Shown here: positions 48,675-59,953 of the stretch, piece by piece
How positions within the stretch are numbered: the stretch's first letter is position 1
How the letters are laid out: the number at the start of each line of letters is the position of its first letter
From: Adenophora triphylla var. japonica
Lineage: Eukaryota > Streptophyta > Magnoliopsida > Asterales > Campanulaceae
Reading direction: 5' to 3'
Length of the DNA: 64,000 bases
Assembly (NCBI GenBank): GCA_022495995.1
Contig: JAFEMH010002319.1
Span: 1-64,000, forward strand
Translations under genes and position numbers: made by a program
The notes under the pieces: generated by a model
What the model was told of the DNA's origin: nothing
Databases searched by the model: none
Seen by the model: only the letters and a program-made list of their open reading frames with translations

Positions 48675-51600
48675 ATGGCAGAATCAAAAGCAAATTACCC
48701 AGATGCTCATAGCTACTTCATTAAACCTAGCTTTTATGAGTCTGAAGTTGGGGCACTCATCAAAGAATTACTTGAGGTCAATGAACTGCTTGATTTCATG
48801 GGAGCCAGACCACCAATTTATGAAGAATTATGCAGGGAGATTTACCTTGTGGGAAGGAGAAACAAGGAAGACAACTCAATAACTGCCACCATTGACAATG
48901 TGTTCGGTCGAAACCTAACGGTTTATTTATATCCGCAAGCGCACGGGCTATTGTAATATAGCGGGTGCAAGTACGAGTCGATCCCACAGAGACAGGGTTT
49001 ACTTTGGGATGATATTTGTCTTTATATAAATATATAGATAAAATGATTGGGGGGAGATAGGAATTTGTAAGATAAAATACTAGGAAGATATATAAACTAT
49101 TCTAACATATAATGATAGTATTCTCGGGATTGAAAACAAATAAATATGCTTTAGATAAAGGCTTTTATCAAAATAACAAGGATGGTACATTAGGCTTACA
49201 CTACTTCTCACGATCAAGCAAGTAGCGTTGTATCCTTCACTAATTATGCCCTAACTGTTTGAGATTTCCGTTTATGTTACTCCCGCCCTGTCACAAACGG
49301 GCATTCCGGCTTAACTCTAGCTGACCACAATTAGAAAGAATCCATTAAGATCGAAAGTCAACGTACTTTCCATTCAAAGAACACCCCTAGGCCGTTGAAC
49401 TAATCTCGTGATCAATGAAACCTAGTTCCTTCATATGGTTCCGTCAATCGAAATTCTCCGCTAGGTACTTCTCTCAATTGACTAGGGTTCCACAAATATA
49501 AACGTATTCATATTTGCAAGCAATTCAAGAATAATATGAAGAAATTATTTTAAGATGAAAGTGCCAAGTCAAGGATGATACGCTAAGTTGTGCTAACTAG
49601 CACATGTATTTTAAGACTCACCGGCCTTTCTCTCGAGGGTTCGGCTTAGTGTAATCCCGTTCGTCATGCGGAAAATCTGACTTACCTCTCGAGGGTACCG
49701 AATAAATCAAAAATACCAATTAAGTCTATAATCTCATGTATTTTCCACTAAAGGATCATCCCTAGGTCTTTAAATCACTTTGTGTAATTTATCGACCTAG
49801 TTCAAATCTTAGAGTTCTGCTAATCAATGTTTTTTACTTGATCAACTGAGGTTATACAACTAAAGACGTCTCCCTAATTGCAAGCATTTAAGATTAATAA
49901 GAAGAGAATTGAAATGACATGTAGGAGAAGCATGAATATAAATAAATGAGTTTCCAACTCCGAGAAATGGAGGATTACTCAAACCATTTGAAATAATAAA
50001 AGGAAGTAAGTAAAGAAATAAAGATAAGGGAAGAAATACTTATTCATAATAAGAAAGGCAATGGCTGGAAATAATCTTCATTCACAATCTTCAAGAGTAC
50101 ACATGACTTGTCACGAATCATTGATACAACTTGAACATCGTGTATAAATTGCTAGAGTAATTTTGCTATACATTCTAAGTATGATATGATCCTTTCTAAA
50201 TGTATTTATGACATTTTTTGATTTTCTGGATATTCTAAACTGAGTACAAAGGCTTCTTTATATAGACATCTATGCTAAAGGTTGGGACTCTTCAAAGTGG
50301 TGCCTCCAAAAAGGTGCCTTTTTGGAACAGGTACAGCGACTGCACGGCCGAGTCAAGGGAACTGCACGGCCGTGCGATCTTGGCGCCAAAAATTATTTTG
50401 AACTGGGCATTGTTGCACGGCCGCTTCTCCTTTGGCTACACGTCGCTACGACTGAATTTTGGCCTTTATGCTTATTTCGATGTTGTCCCTCCATGGCTTT
50501 GATACTTGATTATTTCCAAGGCTCCAATTTGATAATAATTTGACTCTAAAACCTGTCTAAGAGTATAAAATCTACCAAAAGCATAAAATCGAAGATATAT
50601 GATAAAAGAAGCTAAAATAACCTAAATGCAAACTAAATGATACTAAAAACTAAGGAAATAATTGATAAATAATGGGATAAATGACTATATAATAGTCACT
50701 TATCACAATGCTGAGATAACTATTACTCAGGAATTGGTCAGTGAGGTCTATGGTATCCCAAACAAATCAGATGCTGTGAAGAACATTTGGGATAGAGGGT
50801 CAGGAAGATTGAAGACTGTGTATGAAAAATTCTTTGGTGTTAAAGTCCCTGACTTCAAGAATGTACAGGACAAGGCAATGGTTAAAGACAAAGCTGATAT
50901 CTTCAAGTCAACTCTTATGGATGTGGTCAACAAGGCCATTGATGGCAAGCAATCTTCATTTGACCAAATGGGAGCAAATGAATGGAAGCGAGATCTTGAG
51001 CACGATGACTAAAGACACAAGGCGGTGCACAGTTCTATTCCACAACTTCCAGCTTGCATCTTCAACTTCTTCACTAAAATTCAAGAAACAAGGTGGAAAA
51101 ATGAATAACTTTAGATTCATGAGTGGAATACTAGAAGTCCTGATTCCCAAGCTCAATCCTCCACTACACAAGAAATGGGTGAAGACTGTAAAGCTGTCAG
51201 AGACAAAGTGCTTCAATGACAGAACATTTATATTGAAACAAAAGAAAAGAGCTGTTATGAGAGGTGGAGATGATGTGAGCACTAGAAGTTTTAATGAAGC
51301 ACTAGAAAAGGTGCAGGAAGAAACAGGAAAAAAGATTGAACATTGGAAGGACTTGGTAGCATTGGCTAAAAGTAGGAGAATAAAGAGGGGTGTACAATCC
51401 AATGTTAAGAAGACAGGGCTGTTGAAGAAGACTGTGGTACCTCATGGTGATAAAAGCAAAAACAAGGCTGTTGAAGTGGCAGACAGTGAAAGAACCTTGT
51501 CGACTGACCATGGAAAACATGATGAAGAAAGAAAGGGGTCTTTGTTGACAGTCATAGGGATGACACCATGGGTCAAGCGATCTTTGGTGATGCGATATAG

Positions 51601-52562
51601 ATCCTCAAGAGCTTCAGGCAGCTATTGACCTGTCCAAAATTCTGCATAAAGGCAAACAACCTCTGACAGCCATCCCTACCAGGCAGGTTATCACTAGATC
51701 TAAGGTACAATCTTCCTCATCCCTTCCCTCTAAATCTTTGCCACAGAAAAGAAAGCCAGAAAAGAAAGCACCAAAGCCTAAGAAAACCAAACTAAATACC
51801 CCTTCTCCAAAATCCACAACTATCAGTCCAACAGTTGACAAGTCATCCACACCTAGCTCTGATCATCAGTCAGCTATAGAAGCAATCCTCAATCTCAATA
51901 AACCATTAGAAAATCAACCTTTAAGGGGGAACACTGATGATAATATCCCCTTTGCCCAACCTCAGCGTCGGCCCAAGATTTTGAGAGCCATTGATGCTAT
52001 TGAGTTAGATGGGAACCCCAATCTTGAAAAAATTTGTTCTCATATTTCTTGATGAAATTCTAAGTAAAGAAAGAGTCAAAGATAGCCATAGATGAACTCG
52101 GGTCTAGGTTCATGAAGAAAAATAGTGGACCGGGAGAGTCATCTAGCAATCCCAGGTGACGGCCCATTGGATGTAGATACCCAAACCATTCCTTCTATTC
52201 ACGAGGCGAGCCTGTGAATGAACCTGCCCCAAATGTTGAAATTGATAGGGGGAATCTTGATAAGACAACTGAGGTTATACAAAGTCTTAAGAAGGTAGGA
52301 GTTGATCAAGAAAAAGAAGAAGCATTTGTGGGGCACAATGAGAATAAGAAATGATCAAATGCCTCTTACAAGGGCTCAACTGAAAGCAAAGGAAGATGAG
52401 TTCTTCAAATATGATGAGAGGATGAATTGGGAATGGAACAATGAGTTCTATTACAGAGGGGTTGAGCCAGATATTAGAAGAGAGCTGGAGGAAGAATGAA
52501 ATGAGCTCATATCAGCCAGGCAAGAAAGAGAAGAATTCTATGATCAACTGGCTGATGATTGA
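48675..52562 (+). pseudogene. E2 ORF3, split by a solo LTR and internally deleted
   Basis: Start MAESKANYPDAHSYFIKPS at 48675; the frame runs 75 codons through LCREIYLVGRRN to IDN, then the solo LTR. It resumes at 50706 with AEITITQELVSEVYGIP and KSTLMDVVNKAIDGKQSSFDQ, then a frameshift at about 50990. A K-rich segment (51230-51470) and an S/P-rich segment (51680-51960) follow. Near 52305 the sequence jumps from VGVD to the C-terminal HLWGTMRIRND motif: about 1.27 kb present in E3 (about 37840-39110), including the middle module, is missing. The end is EEFYDQLADD-stop at 52562. Same family as E1 and E3 ORF3. Confidence 0.75.
48901..50705 (+). mobile_element. Solo LTR in E2 ORF3 (different family)
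   Basis: 1805 bp, begins TGTTCGGTCGAAACC and ends AGTCACTTATCA; target repeat CAATG (48896-48900, 50706-50710). Homologous to 34634-36200 but longer. It contains a diverged repeat of an internal block (about 49200-49550 resembles 49560-49910, sharing CTCTCGAGGG and CCCCTAGG-type motifs). Confidence 0.85.
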
Positions 52563-52788
52563 ATTGTATTATTGTGGAACATTCTTTTTGTGTTTGAAAC
52601 AATCTATTTTGTGTGGTTCAGTATTTATGGATGTAATATGTGAACTTCTTTCATTTTGAGTTAAATCCAAGTATTTCAATCTCATTCAGATTACTTGTGA
52701 ATGTTGAGAATCCCTGAATTACTTCTTTCATTAATATCTTTCTTATCATTAACTATGAAGACATGTTCTAAATAGATCTTCCTATACC

Positions 52789-52802
52789 AAAAAGGGGGAA
52801 AT
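52789..52802 (+). other. E2 polypurine tract
   Basis: AAAAAGGGGGAAAT directly before the 3' LTR. Confidence 0.9.
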
Positions 52803-54009
52803 TGTTAGGACCTAACTTTGATCAATGTCATAGTTAGTTGGTTTTGATAAAGGAATATATAGAATAGGGTTTATATCAAAAGATGAAATCTGTCAGTAAT
52901 GGTCCTTCACTCTGATAGCTGTGAGTCTGACAGTTATGATTCTGCTTTATACATTGGTTACAATCAATCAATTACATGAATCATATTCCTTCTCTAAGCT
53001 ATCAAGATCATCAAGTGTATCTCAATCCTTATTAAAGATCAATTCTGATAGCTAAGCCTTGTTATGATCTGACAGCTATGGCTTCAGTCCTTCAGACAGC
53101 CATTACTCTGTCTCATACTTTGATGCCAAAATCTCAACCAAGATGGATCCTGTATCTTCACAGCTATCAAGTTCACCTTTGAAGACCATTGAAGACCTTC
53201 TGGAAACCTACAGCTCAAACCAGCTCATGAAGACCTGCAAGTGGACAAGTGGGGCAAAGACCAGTCAAAGACTCATTAATGAAGCTGCAAAAGTCATATT
53301 CCAATGGCTACATTGAAGGCTATAAATAGAAGAGTTCAGCCTCTGCACAAAATACCTTGAAAAAACTCTCTTTTTCACAATCCAAAAACCTTTCCCTTAC
53401 ACCTTTACATACCTCTTGTAATCCAAACCTTACACACCAATCCCTACCCTTCAAACACTGTTCCAAACCCAAACCTTCACCCTTCAACCCCTGTTTCTTC
53501 AACAACAAACCTTAGTGTAACAAGTGTATGATTGTAAACACCTAAGACTGTACTTTAGGTGTATTAGTTATTTTGTAAACACTCTAGACTGTACTTTGAG
53601 TGTATTTGTTTTGTAAATCTTGAGACTGTACTTCAAGTTGTTGTAAAAACACTTAAGACTGTACTTTAGTGTATCCCTAGTTGACTGTACTAATTAGGAA
53701 GAGGAAGTTCAAGGAACTTGCCTAATCAATCTTTGTAATTCTTTTGGATTAAGATTATAATAAATTGATCTCACTTGTCAGTTGACAGTGGGGGTGAATG
53801 TAGGAGGAGTGAACTCTGAACCACTTTAAATCTTGATGTGTTATTACCTTTTCTGCAAACACATTCACACACTTGTATTATTTCATTGTGTTCATTGTCC
53901 TATCATTATTTCAAGCCTTACTTATTTCGCTGCACAACTCATCAAATATCTGACAGCTAAGACAAATCATAGCTGTCTGATCATTTGCATATCAAACAAG
54001 GGCCTTTCA
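52803..54009 (+). repeat. E2 3' LTR
   Basis: 1207 bp, uninterrupted, which makes it the reference for the split 5' LTR. TATA box TATAAATA at 53321-53328; stem-loop array 53538-53698; TGACAGCT at 53070-53077 and 53951-53958. Target repeat TTTAT follows at 54010-54014. Confidence 0.93.
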
Positions 54010-54861
54010 TTTATGATATTTGAGTTTCGTTGTACATTTATGGTCGTGAATATTTTATACCCCTATTATTATTAAAACTATGTTCAAGATATTCCCTAGA
54101 GGATATTTGTCATGGATCAAATGAACAAGGAATAATTATTAAAATATGTAGTGTACTTTACCTTAGTTTTCAAATAATGGAACGAACTCGTTAACGACAA
54201 ATATGGGTAACACACTTTTATATTTGTAATAAAATAATGCAACAAACTTTTTTATACATACGCTTTTACTACTGAAGCTAGAAACGAGGCACTGCCATGA
54301 CGACGCCACATCAGTGACACGTCATTGATTGTGATTTTGATGATCTGTCACTAACGTGGCATTGACATAGAAACGCCACACCAGCAAATTCGTTGACGTC
54401 ATAAGAAAAAGAAGTTTGTTGCACTATTTGATAACGAGTACAAAATTACGTTATCCATATGTGTTGTTGTTAATGAGTACGTTGCATTATATGAAGAAAA
54501 AAAATGAAAATCCATTTAGTAATTATATGTTTACAAAAAGAGAGAACCCCAAGAGGAGTTCTTACATGTATTTTGTATAGAAATACTTAATATCTTCTTA
54601 TATAGTCGTGGAAAATGTTTTCTTTCATTTCAAAAGTTGATGTTTGCTTACATTCCGTACAAAAAAATTTCTATATATCTAATATACTTTGAAAAAAAAC
54701 AATTTACAAATTTTATTTATTTTTAAATGGGAAGAGAGTCCTTGCACACAAATGACATTTCCTAATTTGGTTCCATAAAATCACCAAGCCACTTAGTCTA
54801 TAATGTGAAAAGAAAAGAAAAGATAACAAAATATATACTATAACTAGTTTTATTAGAATTT
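54010..54861. other. MYB-cluster remnant (diverged intron copy)
   Basis: No intact gene. From about 54535 to 54812 it resembles the MYB A intron in rearranged order: AGAGAACCCCAAGAGGA and TTTCATTTCAAAAGTTGATGTTT match about 11685-11800, and TTTCCTAATTTGGTTCCATAAAATC matches about 11291-11315. This suggests a third, older MYB copy once stood here. 54010-54530 shows nothing I recognise apart from several ACGCCAC motifs. Confidence 0.6.
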
Positions 54862-55452
54862 GGTGCTCCATTCTGCACCTTCTCTTATTGGTAGGGCTAC
54901 CTTCTCATATTCTTGGGGAAGGTTGGAATATATTTTGAGACACAGATCTTGGTTCTCAAAAGTTTTTCCATGATCAGCAATGGATCTGACCAGATCTTCA
55001 AACCTTGGTTTTGCAGCACTCACTTTTTCACCAGGGTAGAACTTAAAATTGTCAAGTTGTCTAAGAAGATTGTACAGGTTTTGTGTTCTAACACTGGTGT
55101 GTTTCTGGAATTTGGTATGGATAAGTTCCCATGCAGACTTTGCAGTTGGTTCTTTGGCAATTTCTTGTGCTAGGGAGTCATTTACACTCTTTTGGAGTAT
55201 GTTTTTGACTTTGAGATTAGCACTGATTAGTTGCCTATCTGATTCAGTCCAGAATTCAGGGGATTTGTTTTTGCTTCCACCACCATTTGAATCTATAGTG
55301 GCAGGGCAGGTGACTTCATTTTCTAGAACATACTAGTTCCATATACTGTTTGCATCAAGGTAGATTTTGATTTTTGAAGCATAGATTTCAAAGGATCCAC
55401 AGTCATCAATGTGGGGAATGTCTTTCTCATTATTTCTCCTTGGTTGAGGCAT
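54862..55452 (-). pseudogene. gag: E4 gag fragment
   Basis: Starts MPQPRRNNEKDIPHIDDCG at 55452 and stays in one frame through the UBN2-like region (QNLYNLLRQLDNFKFYPGEKVS, QDLCLKIYSNLPQEYEKVALP) to the truncation. One stop: TAG replaces the Trp codon in IWNWYVLENE at about 55334. It is the least frameshifted gag N-terminus in the window and a good reference for the others. It keeps CAG/CTG triplets that E1, E3 and E5 show altered, for example in DCGSFEIYAS and QDLCLK. The zinc knuckle is not included. Confidence 0.85.
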
Positions 55453-55507
55453 GGTGGGTTGGTAATTGATCCTTCACAAGTTGTTAGACTTTTGTGTGTG
55501 AAGACAA

Positions 55508-55519
55508 GCTCTGATACCA
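55508..55519 (-). other. E4 primer binding site
   Basis: Minus-strand TGGTATCAGAGC, 2 bp after the LTR; a perfect copia initiator-Met site. Confidence 0.92.
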
Positions 55520-55521
55520 AT

Positions 55522-56659
55522 TGAAAGGTCCTGTTTGCTTAAATCAGATTGAAAGGTTAGGCAGTTAAGGTTTGACAGCTGAGGTGAAATCTTAGCTGTC
55601 AGATATTAACTGGTTTAAAAGGCAAGTGTTAAATGTGCAGCGGAATAATAAGTGTTGAAATAATGTAAAGACAAGTGAATGGTGTAAGTGTGTGTAGATG
55701 TGTGTGTGTGTTGTGTGATAGTACCAAATGAACACAAGGAATTTTAAGGTGGTTCAGAGTTCACTCCTCCTACGTCCACCCTCACTGTCAACCTTGACTA
55801 GTGAGATCAATCCACTTAAATCTAGTTCCCTTTAAGATTTACAAAGGATTGGATAGGCAAGTTCCTTAAACTTTCTCTTCCTAATAAGTACAGTCTATTA
55901 GGGAGATTGCTTGCCACGAAGCAATTTACAATACCACTTAAAGTCAGTCTTAAGTGATTTACAACTTTAGTTTATACACCTGAATTCAGTTACAAGTGTC
56001 TCAGATTGTTTAGAATGTTGGTTGCAGGGTTTGCAGGTGTGGAAGGTTGAAGAAGAGGGTGTAAAGATTGTGTGTGTTGGGGTATTTTCTTCAGTCTTGA
56101 GGGTTTCCTTTTATAGGTTGGAATATAGCCGTTGGAGGAGACAAAGGAGTAAATGCACATGGGTGGAATAGTGTTTGCATTTAGAGCTTTGGTGACTGGA
56201 TAATTCCAGGCTGTAATCTGCAACCATTTGTTGTGATCTTCATGGATATGAGCTGGCAATATCTGAGGGGAGAGATTGGACAAGGCACATCTTGATCATC
56301 ACAGGAATACTTCATTGTTGATGATGTTGAAGATCATAGTTGTCAGAGGGTTGAGACCTCTGCTGTTGAGAACCTTAGCTGTCAGGCTAAGTCTTTAGAG
56401 TTTGCAGGATTAGGAGACAAGGATTTGTGTTTGATGATTATGTAATGATCCTTTTGTATATAAATACATTGATTTATATGATTTGTCTTTGGTTTGATCA
56501 TTATATCATTGCTGTCCAGTTTGATATAAAGGATGTGGAGAAGCAGTCATAGCTGTCCAATATCCAATGTTATCTTGGCTGTCAGATAACATTGGATAGG
56601 ATATATTTCTTTGTCAAAACCCTGTATAACTATGTGGTTTACATAGTTAGTTCCTAACA
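55522..56659 (-). repeat. E4 5' LTR
   Basis: 1138 bp, minus strand TG...CA. TATA box TATAAAA at 56109-56115. Leader hairpin CCTAATA/TATTAGG with an intact GACTGTACT loop at 55880-55902; a second hairpin CACTTAA/TTAAGTG with loop GACTGACT lies at about 55933-55954. TGACAGCT in both orientations at 55573-55580 and 55594-55601. Confidence 0.9.
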
Positions 56660-58071
56660 AGAACGACCAACTTTTCGAAAAGCTTAACGGTTAGTGAATT
56701 GATTATAGCTTTTTGAAAATAATTATTGTTTATCGCACACTTCTAATGGTTAAAAAATTACTAATCAAGCAAAACTACAACTAAACTATGCAATATGCCA
56801 CACTCTTAGGCCCCTTCAACATCTTTAATTTGATTTTGCTTAATTATTTGACTATTTTTTATTATAAAAAGATAAAAGAAAGAATATATACTTATAGGTG
56901 CTCCACAAGAACTAATTAGCTCTTGTGAACCTAGATTTCCTACCTTGCCTCTATTTATTTCTTCTCTCTCTAAATTTTAATAAAAAATACAGAACATACT
57001 TTTGGAAACAAATATTTGAATTGAAATTTCTACCCTTTATTATTGAGGCCTTAAATTGATGTACGAAATAGTTGACTTGATGAGTCAAATGCAGCATTTT
57101 TTCTTATTCTTTTTTCTTTTTCTGACAAGAGCAAGTGAGATCATACTAGTTTTGAGAAGATTTGTCTAAAAAGTTCAAACTCAGCTTTGAACGAAAAGTG
57201 TATACATGAGTTGATTCAAAGTTTCAACTCTAGGAAGTCACTAATGGCTCCCATCCCCAGTCAAATCTTATAATAAAATAATTTCAATAAATAATTTTTT
57301 TTTTTACTTTTGACAAAATTTCATTTGTTTTGTATGCATTCACCTTTTGTAATAGAATTATTTATCAAACTATTTAACATGTGTCACCATTTTATTTTGT
57401 ATTGGACGAATATTGTAAGAAGGAGCTCGATTTTCGGTATTAAACGATGATTTTAGCTTAATATTTCTTTTCTTTAAGATCTCAACCCTATCGGCCCCTC
57501 CATAGTTCCAAGCGCAAACCGTCATTCATTTTGATGCTTGTTCTATTTATTGTTGTTGGATTTGCGATGGCTGCAGCCGATTGCATTTTAAGGTGGTTAA
57601 ACTGTATTAACCTAACCATATAGAATGCAACTCCAAACGTTGTGGATTGTCATCTCATTCTTTCTTCCTCATGAAGTTATGTAATCATTCTTCTTTTAAA
57701 ATAAATAAATAATAAACATAAGAAACAAAGAAATAAAGAACATAAGATAAAATAGGTCAAATTTTGCTTGATGGGCATGTGCCTCTAAAAGTATAATGAT
57801 TTAATATTATGGATATAATGATGAAAAATTAAGGCATAAACTCTTTTTTATAAGTATATGGTTGAAGTTGATGCTACGTAAACTAGTCATCTAATTTCAT
57901 ATTTTACATCATCTCCTGGACTTAGGATATAGATGAAGTACAATATTCCATGAAAAATAAACCCCTACAAAAATTGAAGATAATTAAAAAAAAAAAAAGA
58001 CATGCATAACAAAAGAAAAGACAAAAGGAAAAAACAACCCTTCATTCTCCATATTGGAAGCATCAAATCCT
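56660..58071. other. Intergenic, downstream of MYB B
   Basis: No gene seen. From 56707 it is the paralogue of 1-187 plus 9432-10606. The unoccupied E1 target (TATACTTATAGG) is at about 56887-56898. Confidence 0.8.
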
Positions 58072-58537
58072 TTAAAACCAATTTGTTGGTGAAGCAAAAG
58101 AGGACGATGATGAGGATGCATTAGAAGATTGTGTCATTGTTTTCATCTGAGTCATAGACAATGCAGAGGTGGTTGTGGTGGTCATTGGTGATGGAAAAGT
58201 GGAGATATGATGGTTAAAATAAGAATGGGGTTCTTGTTGATTACCGTTGGAATTGATCACGTTGTTATAAGAAATTGAATTAGGAGGAGGAAGTGGGTTT
58301 TCAACTTGCTCGGGATTCTGGCATTCTGGTGGCGGCGCTGAAGTAGTAACGGTAGTGGTGGTGATGGCGGTGTCGTAAATGCTAGGCGGCGGCGTTCAAC
58401 GGGGACCGAGTTTTGAGACAGCGATAATACTTTTGTGCATGACTAGCTATCCGAGTAGGGGTTAAGTTAATACAAAATACCTAGATATGCTCCTCCAGTC
58501 ACCCTTCCCGTATTTCTTAACTCCCTCCAAGAACAAC
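58072..58537 (-). pseudogene. DIVARICATA-like MYB, copy B, exon 2 (frameshifted)
   Basis: Same exon as 11075-10607, with the conserved acceptor AG at 58539-58538 and the [20 protein letters not shown] start. After VLT the frame hits a stop because the CCAGAACC of copy A reads TTAACC here. Two further single-base losses follow (GGGCGG to GGCGG; TTTTTGAG to TTTTGAG), and CTG is read as CCG twice. The downstream part (58260-58072) is open and ends SPTNWF like copy A. Position 58320 keeps CAG where copy A has the TAG stop. Exon 1 is not in the window; it should lie beyond E5. Because the lesions sit on CAG/CTG triplets, the gene may be intact in reality. Confidence 0.75.
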
Positions 58538-58659
58538 CTACAAGTATGATAAAGACAATTTAAATGTTACGATCTTCATATATAGTCTAGGCAAATGTTT
58601 TATTTCATATCAAAAGTGGATGTTTGCTAGTAATAAGTTTTGTTATATATATATATATA

Positions 58660-58690
58660 CTAGTAAAAGCCCATGTCCGAGGACACGTAT
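58660..58690 (-). mobile_element. Possible Helitron 3' end
   Basis: Minus strand: hairpin CGTGTCC-TC-GGACATG, then GGGCTTTTA, CTAG and T. A short hairpin followed by CTRR and a host T is the usual Helitron terminus. I could not find the 5' TC end, so this is only a candidate. Confidence 0.35.
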
Positions 58691-58828
58691 TTTTTTTTTA
58701 ATTTAAAAAAAATAAAAACTTTTTTTTAAGGGTAAAATGGGAAAGGGACAACTTAGTGAGGGCAAAATGGGAAATTTGGCACTTGAAAATGTTCATTATA
58801 TTGTAGCAAGGACAAATTCCCATTTATA

Positions 58829-58861
<33 letters not shown>

Positions 58862-58870
58862 ATATATATA

Positions 58871-59154
58871 CTCCCTACGTCCCGGAACAATCTTCACACT
58901 TTCCCTTTTGGGCGTCCCAAAACTTACTTCACACATTTAAAACTTACCTAAAATGGAAAGGAATCTTTACTATTCCCTCCACTCATTCTCTCTCCTACAT
59001 TATTTTAATACTCACAACACCATTATAATTTACTATTCTCTCCACTCATTCTCTCTCCTATTTTATTTTCACACTCACAACACTTTCAATATAATACTCC
59101 CTCCTTAAAACCAGTGCAAACAGTGTTTGTGAACCAAGTTCCGGACGGAGGGAG
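58871..59154. mobile_element. Stowaway-type MITE
   Basis: 284 bp bounded by CTCCCTACGTCCCGGAAC and its inverse ending CCGGACGGAGGGAG, with TA on both sides. That is the canonical Tc1/mariner-derived Stowaway terminus (CTCCCTCCGTCCC). Copy A lacks it, so it arrived after the MYB duplication. Confidence 0.9.
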
Positions 59155-59174
59155 TATATATATATGTATATATG

Positions 59175-59230
<56 letters not shown>

Positions 59231-59906
59231 TATTACAATGTAGAAAAATAATTAAAATAGATTATCGAAAAAAAAAGAAAATAATACATTTTTTATAGAT
59301 GGGAGGAGTGTGCATTTGCATGCACATACATACTCGATATTTCCTAATTTCATTCCATAAAATTAACAAGCCACTTACTCTAGAACGTGAAAAGGACACC
59401 AATAAAAAGATGATCTTAGAAAAATATTAATTGCAATTTTAAAAAAATATGGCAATGAAGAGGCGTATTAAAATTTCAAAGAACCAGGCATATGTTTACT
59501 ACACCTGACCTTTTTTAAGAAATACATTTACAGAATGCGACTTATATTTGAATCTAAGCAAAACTATTAGTTTTTGTTGTCATCCTCAAATTAATTCGTT
59601 TACTTTGTTGAGATCCCTACAAAAGCAAACAATAAAATTGAATTAACCAAAATCGTAGATGGTATTTTTGAGAAATTATCATTGTGAAAGGCTTGTCTCT
59701 GCCAAAAATTCTCATAGATAAAATAAAAAAATAAAAAAGAGAGTACCCCAAAAGGAATTATTTCTTGTACTTTTGATTTTTTATGTTTAATTTCTATCCT
59801 CATATATAATCTTGAAAATTGTATTCTTTCATTTCAAAAGTTGATGTTTACTTGCATTTCATATAAAAAACAATATATCTGCTAAATTTCTAAAGAGAAA
59901 CCAAAT

Positions 59907-59949
<43 letters not shown>

Positions 59950-59953
<4 letters not shown>

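Larger units (their letters stand above)
13369..54009 (+). mobile_element. E2: Ty1/copia SIRE-like element with nested insertions
   Basis: TG...CA outer ends with perfect 5-bp target repeats TTTAT (13364-13368, 54010-54014). The 5' LTR is in three pieces (13369-13963, 18976-19103, 40814-41294), separated by a CACTA element and by E3. Together they give about 1204 bp, against 1207 bp for the 3' LTR. Internal order: primer site, gag, protease, integrase, RT, RNase H, antisense ORF, divergent region, ORF3 (with solo LTR), polypurine tract, 3' LTR. Single-base differences between its two LTRs are mostly C-to-T or G-to-A, so it is older than E3. Coding parts contain stops. Confidence 0.93.
54862..56659 (-). 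mobile_element. E4: truncated copia element, minus strand
   Basis: Reads leftwards: 5' LTR (56659-55522), primer site, first 197 codons of gag, then stops at about 54862. Same subfamily as E1 (1138-bp LTR, AACTATGT...ACATAGTT near the end). There is no second LTR, so no target repeat can be checked. The truncated end abuts the MYB-cluster remnant. Confidence 0.88.
58538..59949 (-). other. MYB B intron, interrupted by E5
   Basis: Matches 11076 to about 11860 of copy A apart from an insert at about 58660-59335, which holds a Helitron-like terminus and a Stowaway MITE. It ends in an (AT)n tract (59913-59949) where E5 begins. Confidence 0.75.
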
